DNA from: a virus
IMG/VR virus record: IMGVR_UViG_3300042539_001379
Span: 20,015-84,014 of that record
Direction: 5' to 3' (one strand)
DNA length: 64,000 nucleotides
Made by a program: the position numbers and the translations under genes. This document shows, piece by piece, positions 26,523 through 34,316 of the stretch (position 1 is its first letter; each line of letters starts with the position of its first letter). The notes below the pieces were generated by a model. The model worked only from the letters and a program-made list of their open reading frames with translations, was not told the origin of the DNA and made no database searches.

Positions 26523-28131
26523 AGTAAAATGCATTCCAATTTGTTCCATCATAAAATACAGGGTATGGTCTGCCTGTCGCTTTAGAAGAAGGATCCCAAT
26601 TAATTCCGTCTGCAACTGCAATAATTCCAGTTTTTGTAATTGATGGAGCAGATGAAGAAATACTTAATGATAATATTTGACCCAGATGAACATTCCCACC
26701 AATTCCGACTCCTCCTGCAATTTGTAATGCTCCGGTATCTGTTGAAGTTGAATCAATTGTTGAAGCAATCACTGATTGCCCTGCACTAAAACTTTTAACA
26801 GAAAAATTACTAATGGTTCTTTCTATAAAATTTGTAGCCAATACGAATCTATTTGTTGGGTCGACTACAATTGAATTTGCACCATTGCCACAAGAAATGC
26901 CTGTAGAAATAGCAGATAATTCTCCAGTTAATTGGTTGATACTGTATTGACCTACAGTGTCTGAAATATAGTTTGTAATGTAAACAAATTTACCAAATGG
27001 ATCGACTGTAATTCCTAATGGTTCTACACCTGTTGCAATAGGAGAGGCAATAATTGTTAAAGATCCTGATGTTTGGTTAATTGAATATTGACTTATTGTA
27101 TTGGAATTATTATTTGTTACATAAACAAATCTTCCTGTTGGATCTACAGCAATTCCGGTTGGTTCATTATCTGATGCTATTGGAGAAGTGATTGCACTTA
27201 ATACACCTGTTGTTTGATTGATAGCAAATTGTCCAATATTATTTCCGCTGCTGTTTGTTACATAAACAAATCTTTCTGATGGATCTACAGTAATCCCAAA
27301 TGGTGTTAGTCCTCCGGAACTAAAACTTCCTAATGAAGTTAACACTCCAGTAGAAAGGTTAACCGAGTATTGATTAATAGTTCCACCTCCGTTGGTAACA
27401 TATACGAATTCACCAGAAGGTGTTATTGCAATTCCGTTAGGATCGTTTCCTGTAGGAATGGCAGATGTAATAGTCGATAATTCACCAGTATTTTGGTCAA
27501 TAAAGAATTGACTTACTGAATCTCCTGAAAAATTTACTGCATATAAATATTTTCCATTTGGATGAATAGAAAGACTTCTTGTTCCTGCACCAGAAAATGT
27601 TGGGCTTGAAATTTCACTAATTAATCCGTTATTTTGATTAATCGAATATTTGCTAATATTATTGCCGCTACTGTTAGTTACATATAAAAATTTACCAGTA
27701 TAATGAAATACAATACTCCAAGGACCTAATCCAGTTGAAATTTTATAAGTTGTTAATGAAAGTTCTCCAGATCCTTGATATGCTGCACTAGTTGGAGCAA
27801 TTATTGGAGATTGACTTCTAAAGAATTTATTAGTGTAAATTTCTTTGTTTGAATTAATTGAACCGCCTACAAACAAATTTTTGCCGATTCCTACTCCACC
27901 TGCAATCTGTACTGATCCAGATTCAATAGAAATTGATTGTGTTGTATTAGTTACAGTTAGAATGTTAGCAACAGGATCTAATGAATTATCGATGTTTCCG
28001 TTAATAATAGTAATTAAATCATTTATTCCCAATTTTCTAGTTTTATTAGGTAATTGTGAAACATCGACAACGGGAATTACTAATAGACTGGTTAAGGTAG
28101 TTAAAGTTTGTAAATTTGTAATTCTTGCCAT
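26521..28131 (-). CDS. Tail-associated YVTN beta-propeller protein, 536 aa
   Basis: Residues 1-110 are a fibre-type head with VQIAGGVGIGKNLFVGGSI, also used in the giant fibre. From about 120 to 435 there are about seven blades of the form FVYVTNSSGNNIGQFAIN, with GIAVDPTGR turns, the YVTN/lactonase-type beta-propeller. The C-terminus returns to fibre-like sequence (ALQIAGGVGIGGNVHLGQ) and a cap ending NWNAFY. A propeller inserted between fibre modules suggests a receptor- or sugar-binding head. Enzyme activity cannot be judged. It lies between two fibre genes in the same late cluster. Confidence 0.8.
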   Translation of the reverse strand: MARITNLQTLTTLTSLLVIPVVDVSQLPNKTRKLGINDLITIINGNIDNSLDPVANILTVTNTTQSISIESGSVQIAGGVGIGKNLFVGGSINSNKEIYTNKFFRSQSPIIAPTSAAYQGSGELSLTTYKISTGLGPWSIVFHYTGKFLYVTNSSGNNISKYSINQNNGLISEISSPTFSGAGTRSLSIHPNGKYLYAVNFSGDSVSQFFIDQNTGELSTITSAIPTGNDPNGIAITPSGEFVYVTNGGGTINQYSVNLSTGVLTSLGSFSSGGLTPFGITVDPSERFVYVTNSSGNNIGQFAINQTTGVLSAITSPIASDNEPTGIAVDPTGRFVYVTNNNSNTISQYSINQTSGSLTIIASPIATGVEPLGITVDPFGKFVYITNYISDTVGQYSINQLTGELSAISTGISCGNGANSIVVDPTNRFVLATNFIERTISNFSVKSFSAGQSVIASTIDSTSTDTGALQIAGGVGIGGNVHLGQILSLSISSSAPSITKTGIIAVADGINWDPSSKATGRPYPVFYDGTNWNAFY

Positions 28132-28134
28132 TGC

Positions 28135-29202
28135 TTATTCTCTTAATAATGGTTGATCATTTTCATCATCTAATCTTATCCAACCTTCGGGGCCTAGTAG
28201 ATATTGATCAGTATCTACCAAATCGCCCAAGGATTGTCTGTCAAATATTAGATATTTATCCGCTTGGTAATCTAAACTTTTTGTCACATAAATTCGATCA
28301 ATTTCGAAATCTATTACATTAAATTTAAAATTGCTTTTATTAATATTGTTTACAATTATCTGACTTTTTCCAGGTAAAGTATAACAAATTGGAACGGCAG
28401 CAAAGTAAGTTTTTAATCTAAAATCATTTTCCTGATTTGTTAGCATAAATCTAGGTTGCAACTTTTCGTTGACTGTAATTTGACTATAATTTTGCAATGT
28501 TATTTCTTGCAGTTGCAATTTCATGTTATCTATACTGCCAGGATAATAAATTTCATCATTAAAATCAGTATAGAAAATTCTTGAGGCTCCTGCTAACTCA
28601 TCGATAACATTGGCATAAATTACATCGTATATATGCGTTCCTTGTGAATTTTTTGCAATTGCAGTTTTAATAGACCCTAATCTAATTCTTTTTTTGTAGA
28701 AATTTTCGTAAAGAGGATAAAGATATTCGACTAAATTTAACTGTTCTATGCCAAAATCTAAAATTAATTTAATTTTACTTTGAATTCCAAAGTTTTTATC
28801 ATAGGATCGATATATTAAATTTGGGTCAAAAATTTTATTATTTTTTATAAATTGAGAATATTCTTTTCGTTTTTGAACTGACAACAAAGGTTTAACATAA
28901 ATTGATGTAAATTTTTTACTGCTGTTTTGAATAACTTGAAGTTGAAATTCTTTACTGATTAATTCAACATTAGTTGCATCAAATGCTTCGATAGAAAATG
29001 TAAACGTGCCAGTAGAATCGTAAATTGCCTGCCCTTCAATAGTCCCATCGTGTCTAAGTTGAAGTCCGTTTGGTAAATTTCCAGAAGTTAATTTATATGT
29101 AATTTCAGATTGAGATAATGATTGCGTTGCTGAAACAGAAAGTTCACTGATACTTCCGGTTTCGATAGATCCTAATGATGATGTTGTAACCCAATTTAAC
29201 AT
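28135..29202 (-). CDS. Virion protein with Ig-like He-PIG domain, 355 aa
   Basis: Residues about 20-90 carry an Ig-like fold signature (LTSGNLPNGLQLRHDGTIEG followed by TGTFTFSIEAFDA), common in phage fibre and baseplate proteins as a surface-binding module. The rest is an unrecognised alpha/beta region with many aromatic residues, ending LLGPEGWIRLDDEND. AGAGG lies 7 nt before the ATG, and GGTAAATA is further upstream. It starts the second fibre cluster and may be the baseplate-proximal part to which the long fibres attach. I recall larger proteins with several such repeats in related phages. Confidence 0.75.
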   Translation of the reverse strand: MLNWVTTSSLGSIETGSISELSVSATQSLSQSEITYKLTSGNLPNGLQLRHDGTIEGQAIYDSTGTFTFSIEAFDATNVELISKEFQLQVIQNSSKKFTSIYVKPLLSVQKRKEYSQFIKNNKIFDPNLIYRSYDKNFGIQSKIKLILDFGIEQLNLVEYLYPLYENFYKKRIRLGSIKTAIAKNSQGTHIYDVIYANVIDELAGASRIFYTDFNDEIYYPGSIDNMKLQLQEITLQNYSQITVNEKLQPRFMLTNQENDFRLKTYFAAVPICYTLPGKSQIIVNNINKSNFKFNVIDFEIDRIYVTKSLDYQADKYLIFDRQSLGDLVDTDQYLLGPEGWIRLDDENDQPLLRE

Positions 29203-29248
29203 TAAAATACCTCTGTACTATAGAGATATTTACCGAAAAATTGTTTAT

Positions 29249-29464
29249 TTAGTGAATGGTTCTGTTTTCTATTTCGTATATATTTTTAATTCCAAATATT
29301 TTTAATATTTTTTTAATTTCTGCTGGAGGATCTGAAAACAAATTCTCCGGGAACATAATACTTTTTAGTTCTCCGTCTGGACCAACTATAAATCCATAAT
29401 CGCCTTCTTCCCATTCTTCTGAGTCGTCAGTTTCTTCAAAATTCTCGATATTTTCTCGGGACAT
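29249..29464 (-). CDS. Acidic hypothetical protein, 71 aa
   Basis: A strongly acidic N-terminus (ENFEETDDSEEWEEGDYGF) precedes a short domain ending in KILKIFGIKNIYEIENRTIH. CAGGAG lies close to the ATG and a perfect TATAAATA octamer lies about 80 nt upstream (29542-29549), so it is probably late. Function unknown; acidic N-termini sometimes mark DNA mimics or assembly partners, but no evidence decides here. Confidence 0.6.
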   Translation of the reverse strand: MSRENIENFEETDDSEEWEEGDYGFIVGPDGELKSIMFPENLFSDPPAEIKKILKIFGIKNIYEIENRTIH

Positions 29465-29541
29465 AATTTTCTCCTGGTTTTGAAATTAATTAGAATTTAA
29501 AATTTATGTCCTCCTTTCGTTATTCAAAATTAATTCTAAAG

Positions 29542-29549
29542 TATTTATA
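29542..29549 (-). promoter_or_regulatory. Perfect T4-type late promoter octamer TATAAATA
   Basis: Exact match on the minus strand, upstream of the acidic 71-aa gene and the fibre cluster. The 120-bp gap 29465-29584 also contains, toward the plus strand, TAGACA and TATAAA boxes 16 bp apart before the 145-aa gene. Confidence 0.6.
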
Positions 29550-29584
29550 GACATTAAATACAATACTTTTATAAAGGAACTATT

Positions 29585-30022
29585 ATGGAATTTTTACTTT
29601 TTGTAGCCTTAGGGGGAATTGCTCTTTGGTTAATTTATCGAGCATTAAATAAAGAAAGTGGTAATGGAAAGCATCCGTTAGATTATGTTAATCGATCGGA
29701 TGAGGGAGTTTCTACAGCGAGCAATAAAACTGTAGAAGTAGTTGATTCGCCGGCAGTGCAGCCTGCTCCAGTGGCTCAGCAAGAAACAACACCTAACACA
29801 GATGTTCAAAAAACAAATGTATTAGATGTTAATAAGGATGGTAAAGTCGATCTTAAAGATGCTGCAGAAGTAGTTAAGAAAACTAGATCTCGAGTTAAAA
29901 AAGCAGCCGATGTCGATGGCGACGGAAAAGTAACTGTTAAAGATGTAAAATCTGTTGCAAGAAAAAGTAAAAAGACTGCCGAAACAGTCTCAGTTACAAA
30001 GCGTAGATCAAAGAAGTCCTAA
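29585..30022 (+). CDS. Membrane-anchored dockerin/EF-hand-like protein, 145 aa
   Basis: A single N-terminal membrane segment (about residues 3-20) is followed by a Pro/Gln/Thr-rich linker. Two calcium-loop repeats follow: DVNKDGKVDLKD (81-92) and DVDGDGKVTVKD (109-120). Loop positions 1, 3, 5, 9 and 12 hold Asp, Asn or Thr, as in dockerin/EF-hand loops, and each loop is followed by a short helix. The C-terminus is very basic. The dockerin partner (cohesin) is not visible here. AAGGAAC precedes the ATG. It runs convergently into uvsE, overlapping it by 15 nt, and has its own terminator inside uvsE. Confidence 0.75.
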   Translation: MEFLLFVALGGIALWLIYRALNKESGNGKHPLDYVNRSDEGVSTASNKTVEVVDSPAVQPAPVAQQETTPNTDVQKTNVLDVNKDGKVDLKDAAEVVKKTRSRVKKAADVDGDGKVTVKDVKSVARKSKKTAETVSVTKRRSKKS

Positions 30023-31036
30023 TTGTTTTCCCATACTAGCCAGATTAACACTGGCTAGATTTTTTCCCTTTGATTCGCACATAATGTCGGCCCATTGACT
30101 GTGAGTCAAAGCCCACTCATTGACTGAATCATTCCAATAAAAATCACTGTGCGCTCTTAGTTTAGACTTCTTATAACCAGATTCTAAGAGGGTCGGAAGA
30201 GAGGGGCGTTGTAATCCGGGATGGCCTGTAAGTACATCTTCCCTAGAAACGGAATAGTGTATAACAGGGCGCACACCACGCCAACTGTCAATAATCCTTT
30301 TAATACGATCGTCAGTAGTTTCAATATATTCTCCTGTGTGTATCCAATGATGGTGTATGTCTAGCACCAAAGCGAGATCGTTGACGAGTTCGAGACTTGA
30401 GTCGATTCCCCAAGATATTTCGTCATTTTCGATGGTAATGGTGTTTTTTGCTTCTGGACTGAGTCTCTTAAGTGCTGCTCGGATACCGGCTGGACCGACT
30501 CGACCCGCGATGTGTACGTTGATTTTAAAATCTTGAAATACGTTACCGTATCCCATCCAGCGGGCCATATCCACATGATATTCAAACTCCTCTATTGATC
30601 TATTTACAATATCTGGGTTATCAGATGCCAAAACGCAAAATTGACCGGGATGAAAACTAAGGCGAACATTATTCGCACGGGCCGAATCTCCAATTCGTTT
30701 AAAATGTCTTTCTGCGTAATCTCTGACATCGGTTGATCTGTAAAACCAAGACCAGCTTGGCTCAGTATACACAGGAAGGATGTCGCTAGATAGTCGTACC
30801 ATTCGCAAAATTTCATTTAAATTGCCCACTCGTTCAACTAGCAAACGGGCAGATTCAATATTACCCTTCATAAGGTCCCATAGTTTTTCTACGGCCTTAT
30901 CTTTGCTTTGTCTATTTAACCAAGCAACGGTGGTACTGCCTGTATTGTACTTTTTACAAGCATCTTTGGGTTTAATACCGTTGACTTGATCAGGATTGTC
31001 AATCCACTTGCAGGCAAAGCCAATGCGTTTAGTCAT
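30008..31036 (-). CDS. uvsE: UV-damage endonuclease, UvsE/UvdE family, 342 aa
   Basis: UvdE nicks DNA 5' of UV photoproducts and other lesions using a TIM barrel with a trinuclear metal site. Family landmarks are visible: IGFACKWIDNP at the start, NLNEILRMVRLSSDILP, RLSFHPGQFCVLAS (first metal His), NVHIAGRVG and TIENDEISWG, VLDIHHHW, RPVIHYSVSRE, then LRAHSDFYW near the C-terminus. Length fits a complete enzyme. Its start overlaps a 56-aa AbrB-like gene by 4 nt. It would repair phage DNA exposed to sunlight. Confidence 0.92.
   Translation of the reverse strand: MTKRIGFACKWIDNPDQVNGIKPKDACKKYNTGSTTVAWLNRQSKDKAVEKLWDLMKGNIESARLLVERVGNLNEILRMVRLSSDILPVYTEPSWSWFYRSTDVRDYAERHFKRIGDSARANNVRLSFHPGQFCVLASDNPDIVNRSIEEFEYHVDMARWMGYGNVFQDFKINVHIAGRVGPAGIRAALKRLSPEAKNTITIENDEISWGIDSSLELVNDLALVLDIHHHWIHTGEYIETTDDRIKRIIDSWRGVRPVIHYSVSREDVLTGHPGLQRPSLPTLLESGYKKSKLRAHSDFYWNDSVNEWALTHSQWADIMCESKGKNLASVNLASMGKQLGLL
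30036..30066 (+). terminator. Intrinsic terminator for the dockerin-like gene, inside uvsE
   Basis: An 8-bp stem (CTAGCCAG 30036-30043 with CTGGCTAG 30051-30058) and a 7-base loop are followed on the plus strand by a run of T (30060-30065). It lies within the last codons of the convergent uvsE gene. Confidence 0.8.
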
Positions 31037-31203
31037 TTTTCGACTTTCTTAAGAGTCCAACTTCCGTCTTTATTATCTTCCCATTCGAGGGTGTCGCCCT
31101 CGAACCATCCTTGCATAGCAAGTAATTCTGCGGGAAGAGGAAGAATTAATTCTCCAGTTTTAGGATCTTCTTCTACAGTAAGGGTCCAACTACGATTTTC
31201 CAT
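31033..31203 (-). CDS. AbrB/SpoVT-like small protein, 56 aa
   Basis: The reading from ATG 31203 to TGA 31033 gives WTLTVEEDPKTGELILPLP, then ELLAMQGWFEGDTLEW and GSWTLKKVEK. This GELILPLP...GW..GDTLEW pattern resembles the swapped-hairpin AbrB/MazE-type DNA-binding fold, seen in small phage proteins. The stop overlaps the uvsE start (ATGA), so translation is coupled. It could regulate this transcript, but no toxin partner is adjacent. Confidence 0.75.
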   Translation of the reverse strand: MENRSWTLTVEEDPKTGELILPLPAELLAMQGWFEGDTLEWEDNKDGSWTLKKVEK

Positions 31204-31204
31204 T

Positions 31205-31462
31205 TTAGTTCCTTGTAAGTGCAGACCAAATTAAAAATTCTTTAAATGCTCGGTATACCGATTCTGCTTCTTGATCATCCGCAGGCACCTTAATTCCTCT
31301 AACATAAAACCCATCGGGTGTAATTTTTAACATTTCACTATGTTGAGTATGAAAGGTTATACTTGATTGTTCAATTTCTTTTTTTTCAAAAGTGAACATA
31401 CGTTCGGGAACGTGAATCTTGATAGTTGTTGGGTCAATCGAATGCTGTGAAAGATCTAGCAT
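31205..31462 (-). CDS. Conserved small phage protein, 85 aa
   Basis: The protein has a beta-rich first half (IKIHVPERMFTFEKKEI) and a C-terminal ILKIT-like segment: LKITPDGFYVRGIKVPADD followed by a helix ESVYRAFKEFLIW. I recall similar proteins in other aquatic phages with no function. It is the first gene behind a sigma-70-type promoter (31501-31529), with AGGTG near the ATG, and precedes the AbrB-like and uvsE genes, so these three form one early operon. Confidence 0.65.
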   Translation of the reverse strand: MLDLSQHSIDPTTIKIHVPERMFTFEKKEIEQSSITFHTQHSEMLKITPDGFYVRGIKVPADDQEAESVYRAFKEFLIWSALTRN

Positions 31463-31500
31463 AATTTTTGCACCTATTAAGCAATAATGTCTACAGTTAT

Positions 31501-31529
31501 ATTTTATAACAACTTTTGAAAATAGTCAA
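31501..31529 (-). promoter_or_regulatory. Sigma-70-type promoter for the 85-aa / AbrB-like / uvsE operon
   Basis: TTGACT (31524-31529), a 17-bp spacer and TAAAAT (31501-31506) match consensus at 10 of 12 positions. The start site would be near 31494, giving a leader of about 30 nt. Confidence 0.65.
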
Positions 31530-31545
31530 TAACTTATCTTATCGG

Positions 31546-31677
31546 TTATTTTGGTTGTACAATTCCATATTGTTTGTAAAGCCAGTTAATAAAACTTTCG
31601 ATATCTTTATTGGGATATGGATATGCTTTATATGCAATGATTATTCTTTCTAGCCAATCTTTGTCCATCATGTTCAT
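31546..31677 (-). CDS. Small hypothetical protein, 43 aa
   Basis: The reading from ATG 31677 to TAA 31546 encodes MNMMDKDWLERIIIAYK, then YPYPNKDIESFINWLYKQYG. AAAGGATTAAAA precedes the ATG, an almost ideal ribosome site. The peptide is one or two amphipathic helices. It lies 11 nt after the 2OG-oxygenase-like gene in the same direction. Function unknown. Confidence 0.6.
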   Translation of the reverse strand: MNMMDKDWLERIIIAYKAYPYPNKDIESFINWLYKQYGIVQPK

Positions 31678-31688
31678 TTTTAATCCTT

Positions 31689-32372
31689 TTAGGTATAATC
31701 GGGGTGTTTAATTGTGTTTGATAATGAATTTAATATTTGTTTGTGTTCATTAGATGGAGTACCTATCACTGATATTAACGCTTTATTATCTTCCGGTAAC
31801 CAATCGCTGCCATGCTGGCAACACCAATTGTTCAGTACCCACCATTTTCCTATTTCTGGAGAGTAATAATTTTTAGAATAAGGTGTATCAATTTCTTTTC
31901 TTGCACTAATTCCAAAATTTTCTTTTAATAATGGTTGAACATAAAAACCCTTACTGTTTTTAGGTTTTCTCAAAAGCATTCTATAATTACAAGGTTCGAT
32001 ACTTTTATCTAAGTAAGTCCTACTACTTCCATCTATATGAGGAACACATTCTTTTACAGTTTCTAATATAAGAATTTTGTTAATGAAATTTAGTGGTAAT
32101 TGATTAAAACTTTCTACTAAAGTTGGAAAATTTTCTACAAAATCTAAATTCCAAGGAGATCCGCTGATTGAATTTTTTATTTGTATTGATTTTTCCATCG
32201 GATCGGAATCTCTTATTTTTGTATGCACCCAGGGAGTATTCAAACCAATACTCCCTGGATTTTCTAAAATTGTTTTTTTAGAATCGTGCCAATCTAATAA
32301 TTGATCAATTATTGAATTATCCAATGCCGGTATACTAGTTGTACCGACCATGATAATTTGAGTTGACAGCAT
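31689..32372 (-). CDS. Jelly-roll 2OG-Fe(II) oxygenase-like protein, 227 aa
   Basis: H112-x-D114 in CVPHIDGSSRTY, a central CNYRMLLRKPKNSKGFYVQP strand region, and a distal His187 in NNWCCQHGSDW fit the HxD...H facial triad of Fe(II)/2-oxoglutarate oxygenases. The Arg usually binding 2OG is not clear. The start is ATG at 32372, 2 nt after the QueD-like stop, so the two are co-transcribed. Substrate unknown; related folds hydroxylate nucleobases, sugars or peptides. Confidence 0.55.
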   Translation of the reverse strand: MLSTQIIMVGTTSIPALDNSIIDQLLDWHDSKKTILENPGSIGLNTPWVHTKIRDSDPMEKSIQIKNSISGSPWNLDFVENFPTLVESFNQLPLNFINKILILETVKECVPHIDGSSRTYLDKSIEPCNYRMLLRKPKNSKGFYVQPLLKENFGISARKEIDTPYSKNYYSPEIGKWWVLNNWCCQHGSDWLPEDNKALISVIGTPSNEHKQILNSLSNTIKHPDYT

Positions 32373-32374
32373 TT

Positions 32375-32884
32375 TTAAAATTCTTCAAATAAATCTTCGT
32401 TCCATTCACGATGGCCTTCTCTAAAAGCCATGTTGCTTTGTGTTTCACGAACTTCGACTCTATAACACCATAGACGTTTTGATTCCCCATCTCCCCATAG
32501 TTGAGGAATATATACTCCATTAACATACTTGTATAACATATCTGCTAGACCTTCACAACCTAATCTTGGAAGGATAGTAAGTTTAGCCATTTTCTTTTCT
32601 TGGAGTAGTTTGAATGTTTCAAGTTGGGGATCGTCTTGAGCAACTAGTAACGTGTGATCGAATTGATCTTCTAAAACTTTTTTGAGTTCTTTAAGACCGC
32701 CATAGTCCGCAGCCCAGTTTCGAACATCGAGGTCATTAGTTCCAAAGTAGAACTTCATGCTAAAACTGTAGCCGTGAATTAGATTACAATGACTATCGGC
32801 TCGCCATTGTCTGTATGCACAGGGAAAAGAATCGTGGTATTCTTTAGTGCTGGTCCATTTATAGGTAATAGGTTGATTTGCCAT
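32375..32884 (-). CDS. queD: QueD/6-pyruvoyltetrahydropterin-synthase-like protein with altered zinc site, 169 aa
   Basis: QueD converts dihydroneopterin triphosphate to 6-carboxytetrahydropterin on the preQ0/queuosine path. SHCNLIHGYSF (31-41) holds Cys33 and His37 of the C...HGH motif. DQFDHTLLV carries the catalytic Asp-His and RVEVRETQSN the substrate Glu. The usual first zinc His lies at Tyr24 here and the HGH third His at Tyr39. I recall this variant in phage relatives, so it may be a distinct subfamily. FolE at 45860 makes its upstream substrate. AAAGGAG precedes the ATG, with a consensus -35 promoter upstream. Confidence 0.8.
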   Translation of the reverse strand: MANQPITYKWTSTKEYHDSFPCAYRQWRADSHCNLIHGYSFSMKFYFGTNDLDVRNWAADYGGLKELKKVLEDQFDHTLLVAQDDPQLETFKLLQEKKMAKLTILPRLGCEGLADMLYKYVNGVYIPQLWGDGESKRLWCYRVEVRETQSNMAFREGHREWNEDLFEEF

Positions 32885-33001
32885 CTCTAGTCTCCTTTAT
32901 GTTAGGTAGCAAGTTTGATGACGGGCGGAATATTTAAAGAGGGTCGAGCGTCAAGTCCTCTATGTATTATGTTATAAGTTATTATTTAACTTGTCAATAG
33001 G
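32885..33001 (-). promoter_or_regulatory. Leader region of the queD-like operon
   Basis: A 117-bp gap with TTGACA (32992-32997), a 17-bp spacer and TAACAT (32969-32974), so transcription should begin near 32962. The roughly 78-nt leader between start site and ATG is long for this genome. It contains short, imperfect inverted repeats, but I see no preQ1-riboswitch core I could defend. Confidence 0.6.
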
Positions 33002-33313
33002 TTAGGATATTTTTTTAACATCTTCTTTGATAACTTTAAGTTCTTGAATTATTTCATTCAAAATTTCTACTTCGGTGTTCCTGTGGTTTAATAAATCTTT
33101 TATTAATTTAATAGTTAAATACCACCAGAAACATGATAAAATTAAACCAGAAAAAATGATTATGTATATAAAAGTGTTATCTGTTAAAAAATTCCATCCT
33201 AATAGAACTATGAAAATAGAAATAACTACGAACCCACTAAGTCTGAGCCATAAAATTTGATTTTCATTAATTTTTTTAATTTTGCTTCTATATTGTTGTA
33301 ATTTGTTTGCCAT
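33002..33313 (-). CDS. Small membrane protein with coiled-coil ends, 103 aa
   Basis: Two adjacent membrane segments (about residues 21-42 and 47-70) are flanked by helical, charged ends; the C-terminal tail (LNEIIQELKVIKEDVKKIS) has coiled-coil heptads. The ATG follows directly on the T-run of the terminator at 33320-33350, and its AAGGAAC ribosome site lies in the terminator's second arm, so a transcript reading through would hide it. No function recognised. Confidence 0.65.
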   Translation of the reverse strand: MANKLQQYRSKIKKINENQILWLRLSGFVVISIFIVLLGWNFLTDNTFIYIIIFSGLILSCFWWYLTIKLIKDLLNHRNTEVEILNEIIQELKVIKEDVKKIS

Positions 33314-33350
33314 AAAAAAGTTCCTTGAGTAAGATATTTACTCAAAGAAC
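33314..33350 (-). terminator. Intrinsic terminator after clpP
   Basis: A 13-bp stem with one G-T pair (33320-33332 with 33338-33350, core GAGTAA/TTACTC) and a 5-base loop, followed on the minus strand by six T running into the next ATG. Confidence 0.8.
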
Positions 33351-33374
33351 CTTTAAAAATAACATAGAAGTTAA

Positions 33375-33959
33375 TTATCTATGTTGAACTATATGATCAC
33401 ACAAGCCATACTTTAACGATTCTTCTGCGCTCATAAAGGTATCTCGGTCCATATCTCTTTCAAAATCATTATAAGTTTTTCCAGCAGAATTATGCTTTAC
33501 ATACAGCATAGTTAATCTAGTTTTCCAAAACATGATTTCTTTGTAACTAATTTCAATGTCCGACGCCATGCCTCTTGCACCTCCGCTGGGTTGATGAATC
33601 ATATGTCTGGAATTAGGCAACATATATCTTTTTCCCGGAGTGCCTGCCTGCGCTAAAAAACTTCCCATGCTACAAGCCTGCCCCATAACATAAGTAGAAA
33701 CATCGGGTTTAACAAATTGCATTACGTCGTAAATGGCCATTCCTGCTGTGATTACTCCACCTGGACTGTTAATATAAAAATTAATATCCTTTTCGCTGTC
33801 CTGGCTTTCTAAGTGCAATATCTGTGCTACTACAAGATTTGCACTGACATCGTCTACTGGACCATTTAGGAAAACGATTCTTTCATTGAGTAATCTACTG
33901 TAGATATCAAATGCTCTTTCACCTTGTCCTGTTTTTTCAATTACCATTGGTACTAACAT
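33375..33959 (-). CDS. clpP: ClpP-like serine protease subunit, 194 aa
   Basis: This is the barrel protease that degrades proteins unfolded by ClpA/X. The triad is intact by position: Ser97 in [10 protein letters not shown], His122 in [10 protein letters not shown] and Asp173 in [25 protein letters not shown] is the conserved oxyanion region. Length equals the mature host enzyme with no obvious propeptide. AAAGGAAATAT precedes the ATG. The phage also encodes a ClpA-like unfoldase with a VGF docking loop. Alone, phage ClpP-like proteins can act as head maturation proteases, but here no capsid gene is near. Confidence 0.92.
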   Translation of the reverse strand: MLVPMVIEKTGQGERAFDIYSRLLNERIVFLNGPVDDVSANLVVAQILHLESQDSEKDINFYINSPGGVITAGMAIYDVMQFVKPDVSTYVMGQACSMGSFLAQAGTPGKRYMLPNSRHMIHQPSGGARGMASDIEISYKEIMFWKTRLTMLYVKHNSAGKTYNDFERDMDRDTFMSAEESLKYGLCDHIVQHR

Positions 33960-33968
33960 ATATTTCCT

Positions 33969-34316
33969 TTAAGTTATAACTGATTGCGTAGTTTGCCTAT
34001 CGCTGTAAATTTTATGTCCTTTTTCTCGAATAAGATCTGCGGTAAACTGCGGGTGTTCTTCCCACTGCCGACGCCAAAATTCTTCGTCGAGGCTAGGATC
34101 GCAATCAATAGCATAAATCTCATAACGCCGCTGTGTGTTAACTCTTGCACGAAGAATTAAATTATGAACAATTGAATCTAAAGGATTTCTTGTTCTGGAT
34201 TGTTCTTTAAGTAATCTGATTAGATTTTCTTTATCCCAGTGTTCGTATTTAGAAATGGGAATAATAGACTCGATGCCATTACAGTCCCAACTGAAAATAA
34301 ATGCGTTTTTTGTCAT
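33969..34316 (-). CDS. Conserved hypothetical phage protein, 115 aa
   Basis: It starts FIFSWDCNGIESIIPI, then has WDKENLIRLLKEQ and a hallmark YEIYAIDCDPSLDEEFWRRQ before QFTADLIREKG. I recall this protein in aquatic T4-like phages, unnamed. It lies just upstream of clpP and shares one base with the membrane gene before it. A role in the Clp system is conceivable only from position. Confidence 0.7.
   Translation of the reverse strand: MTKNAFIFSWDCNGIESIIPISKYEHWDKENLIRLLKEQSRTRNPLDSIVHNLILRARVNTQRRYEIYAIDCDPSLDEEFWRRQWEEHPQFTADLIREKGHKIYSDRQTTQSVIT

Noticed and set aside
32335-32526. 63-aa minus-strand frame inside the QueD-like gene
   Set aside because: Fully overlaps the end of a recognisable QueD-like gene in another frame and lacks a ribosome site.
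32885-33001. preQ1 riboswitch in the queD-like leader
   Set aside because: The leader is long enough, but I could not find the compact H-type pseudoknot pattern; only weak inverted repeats.
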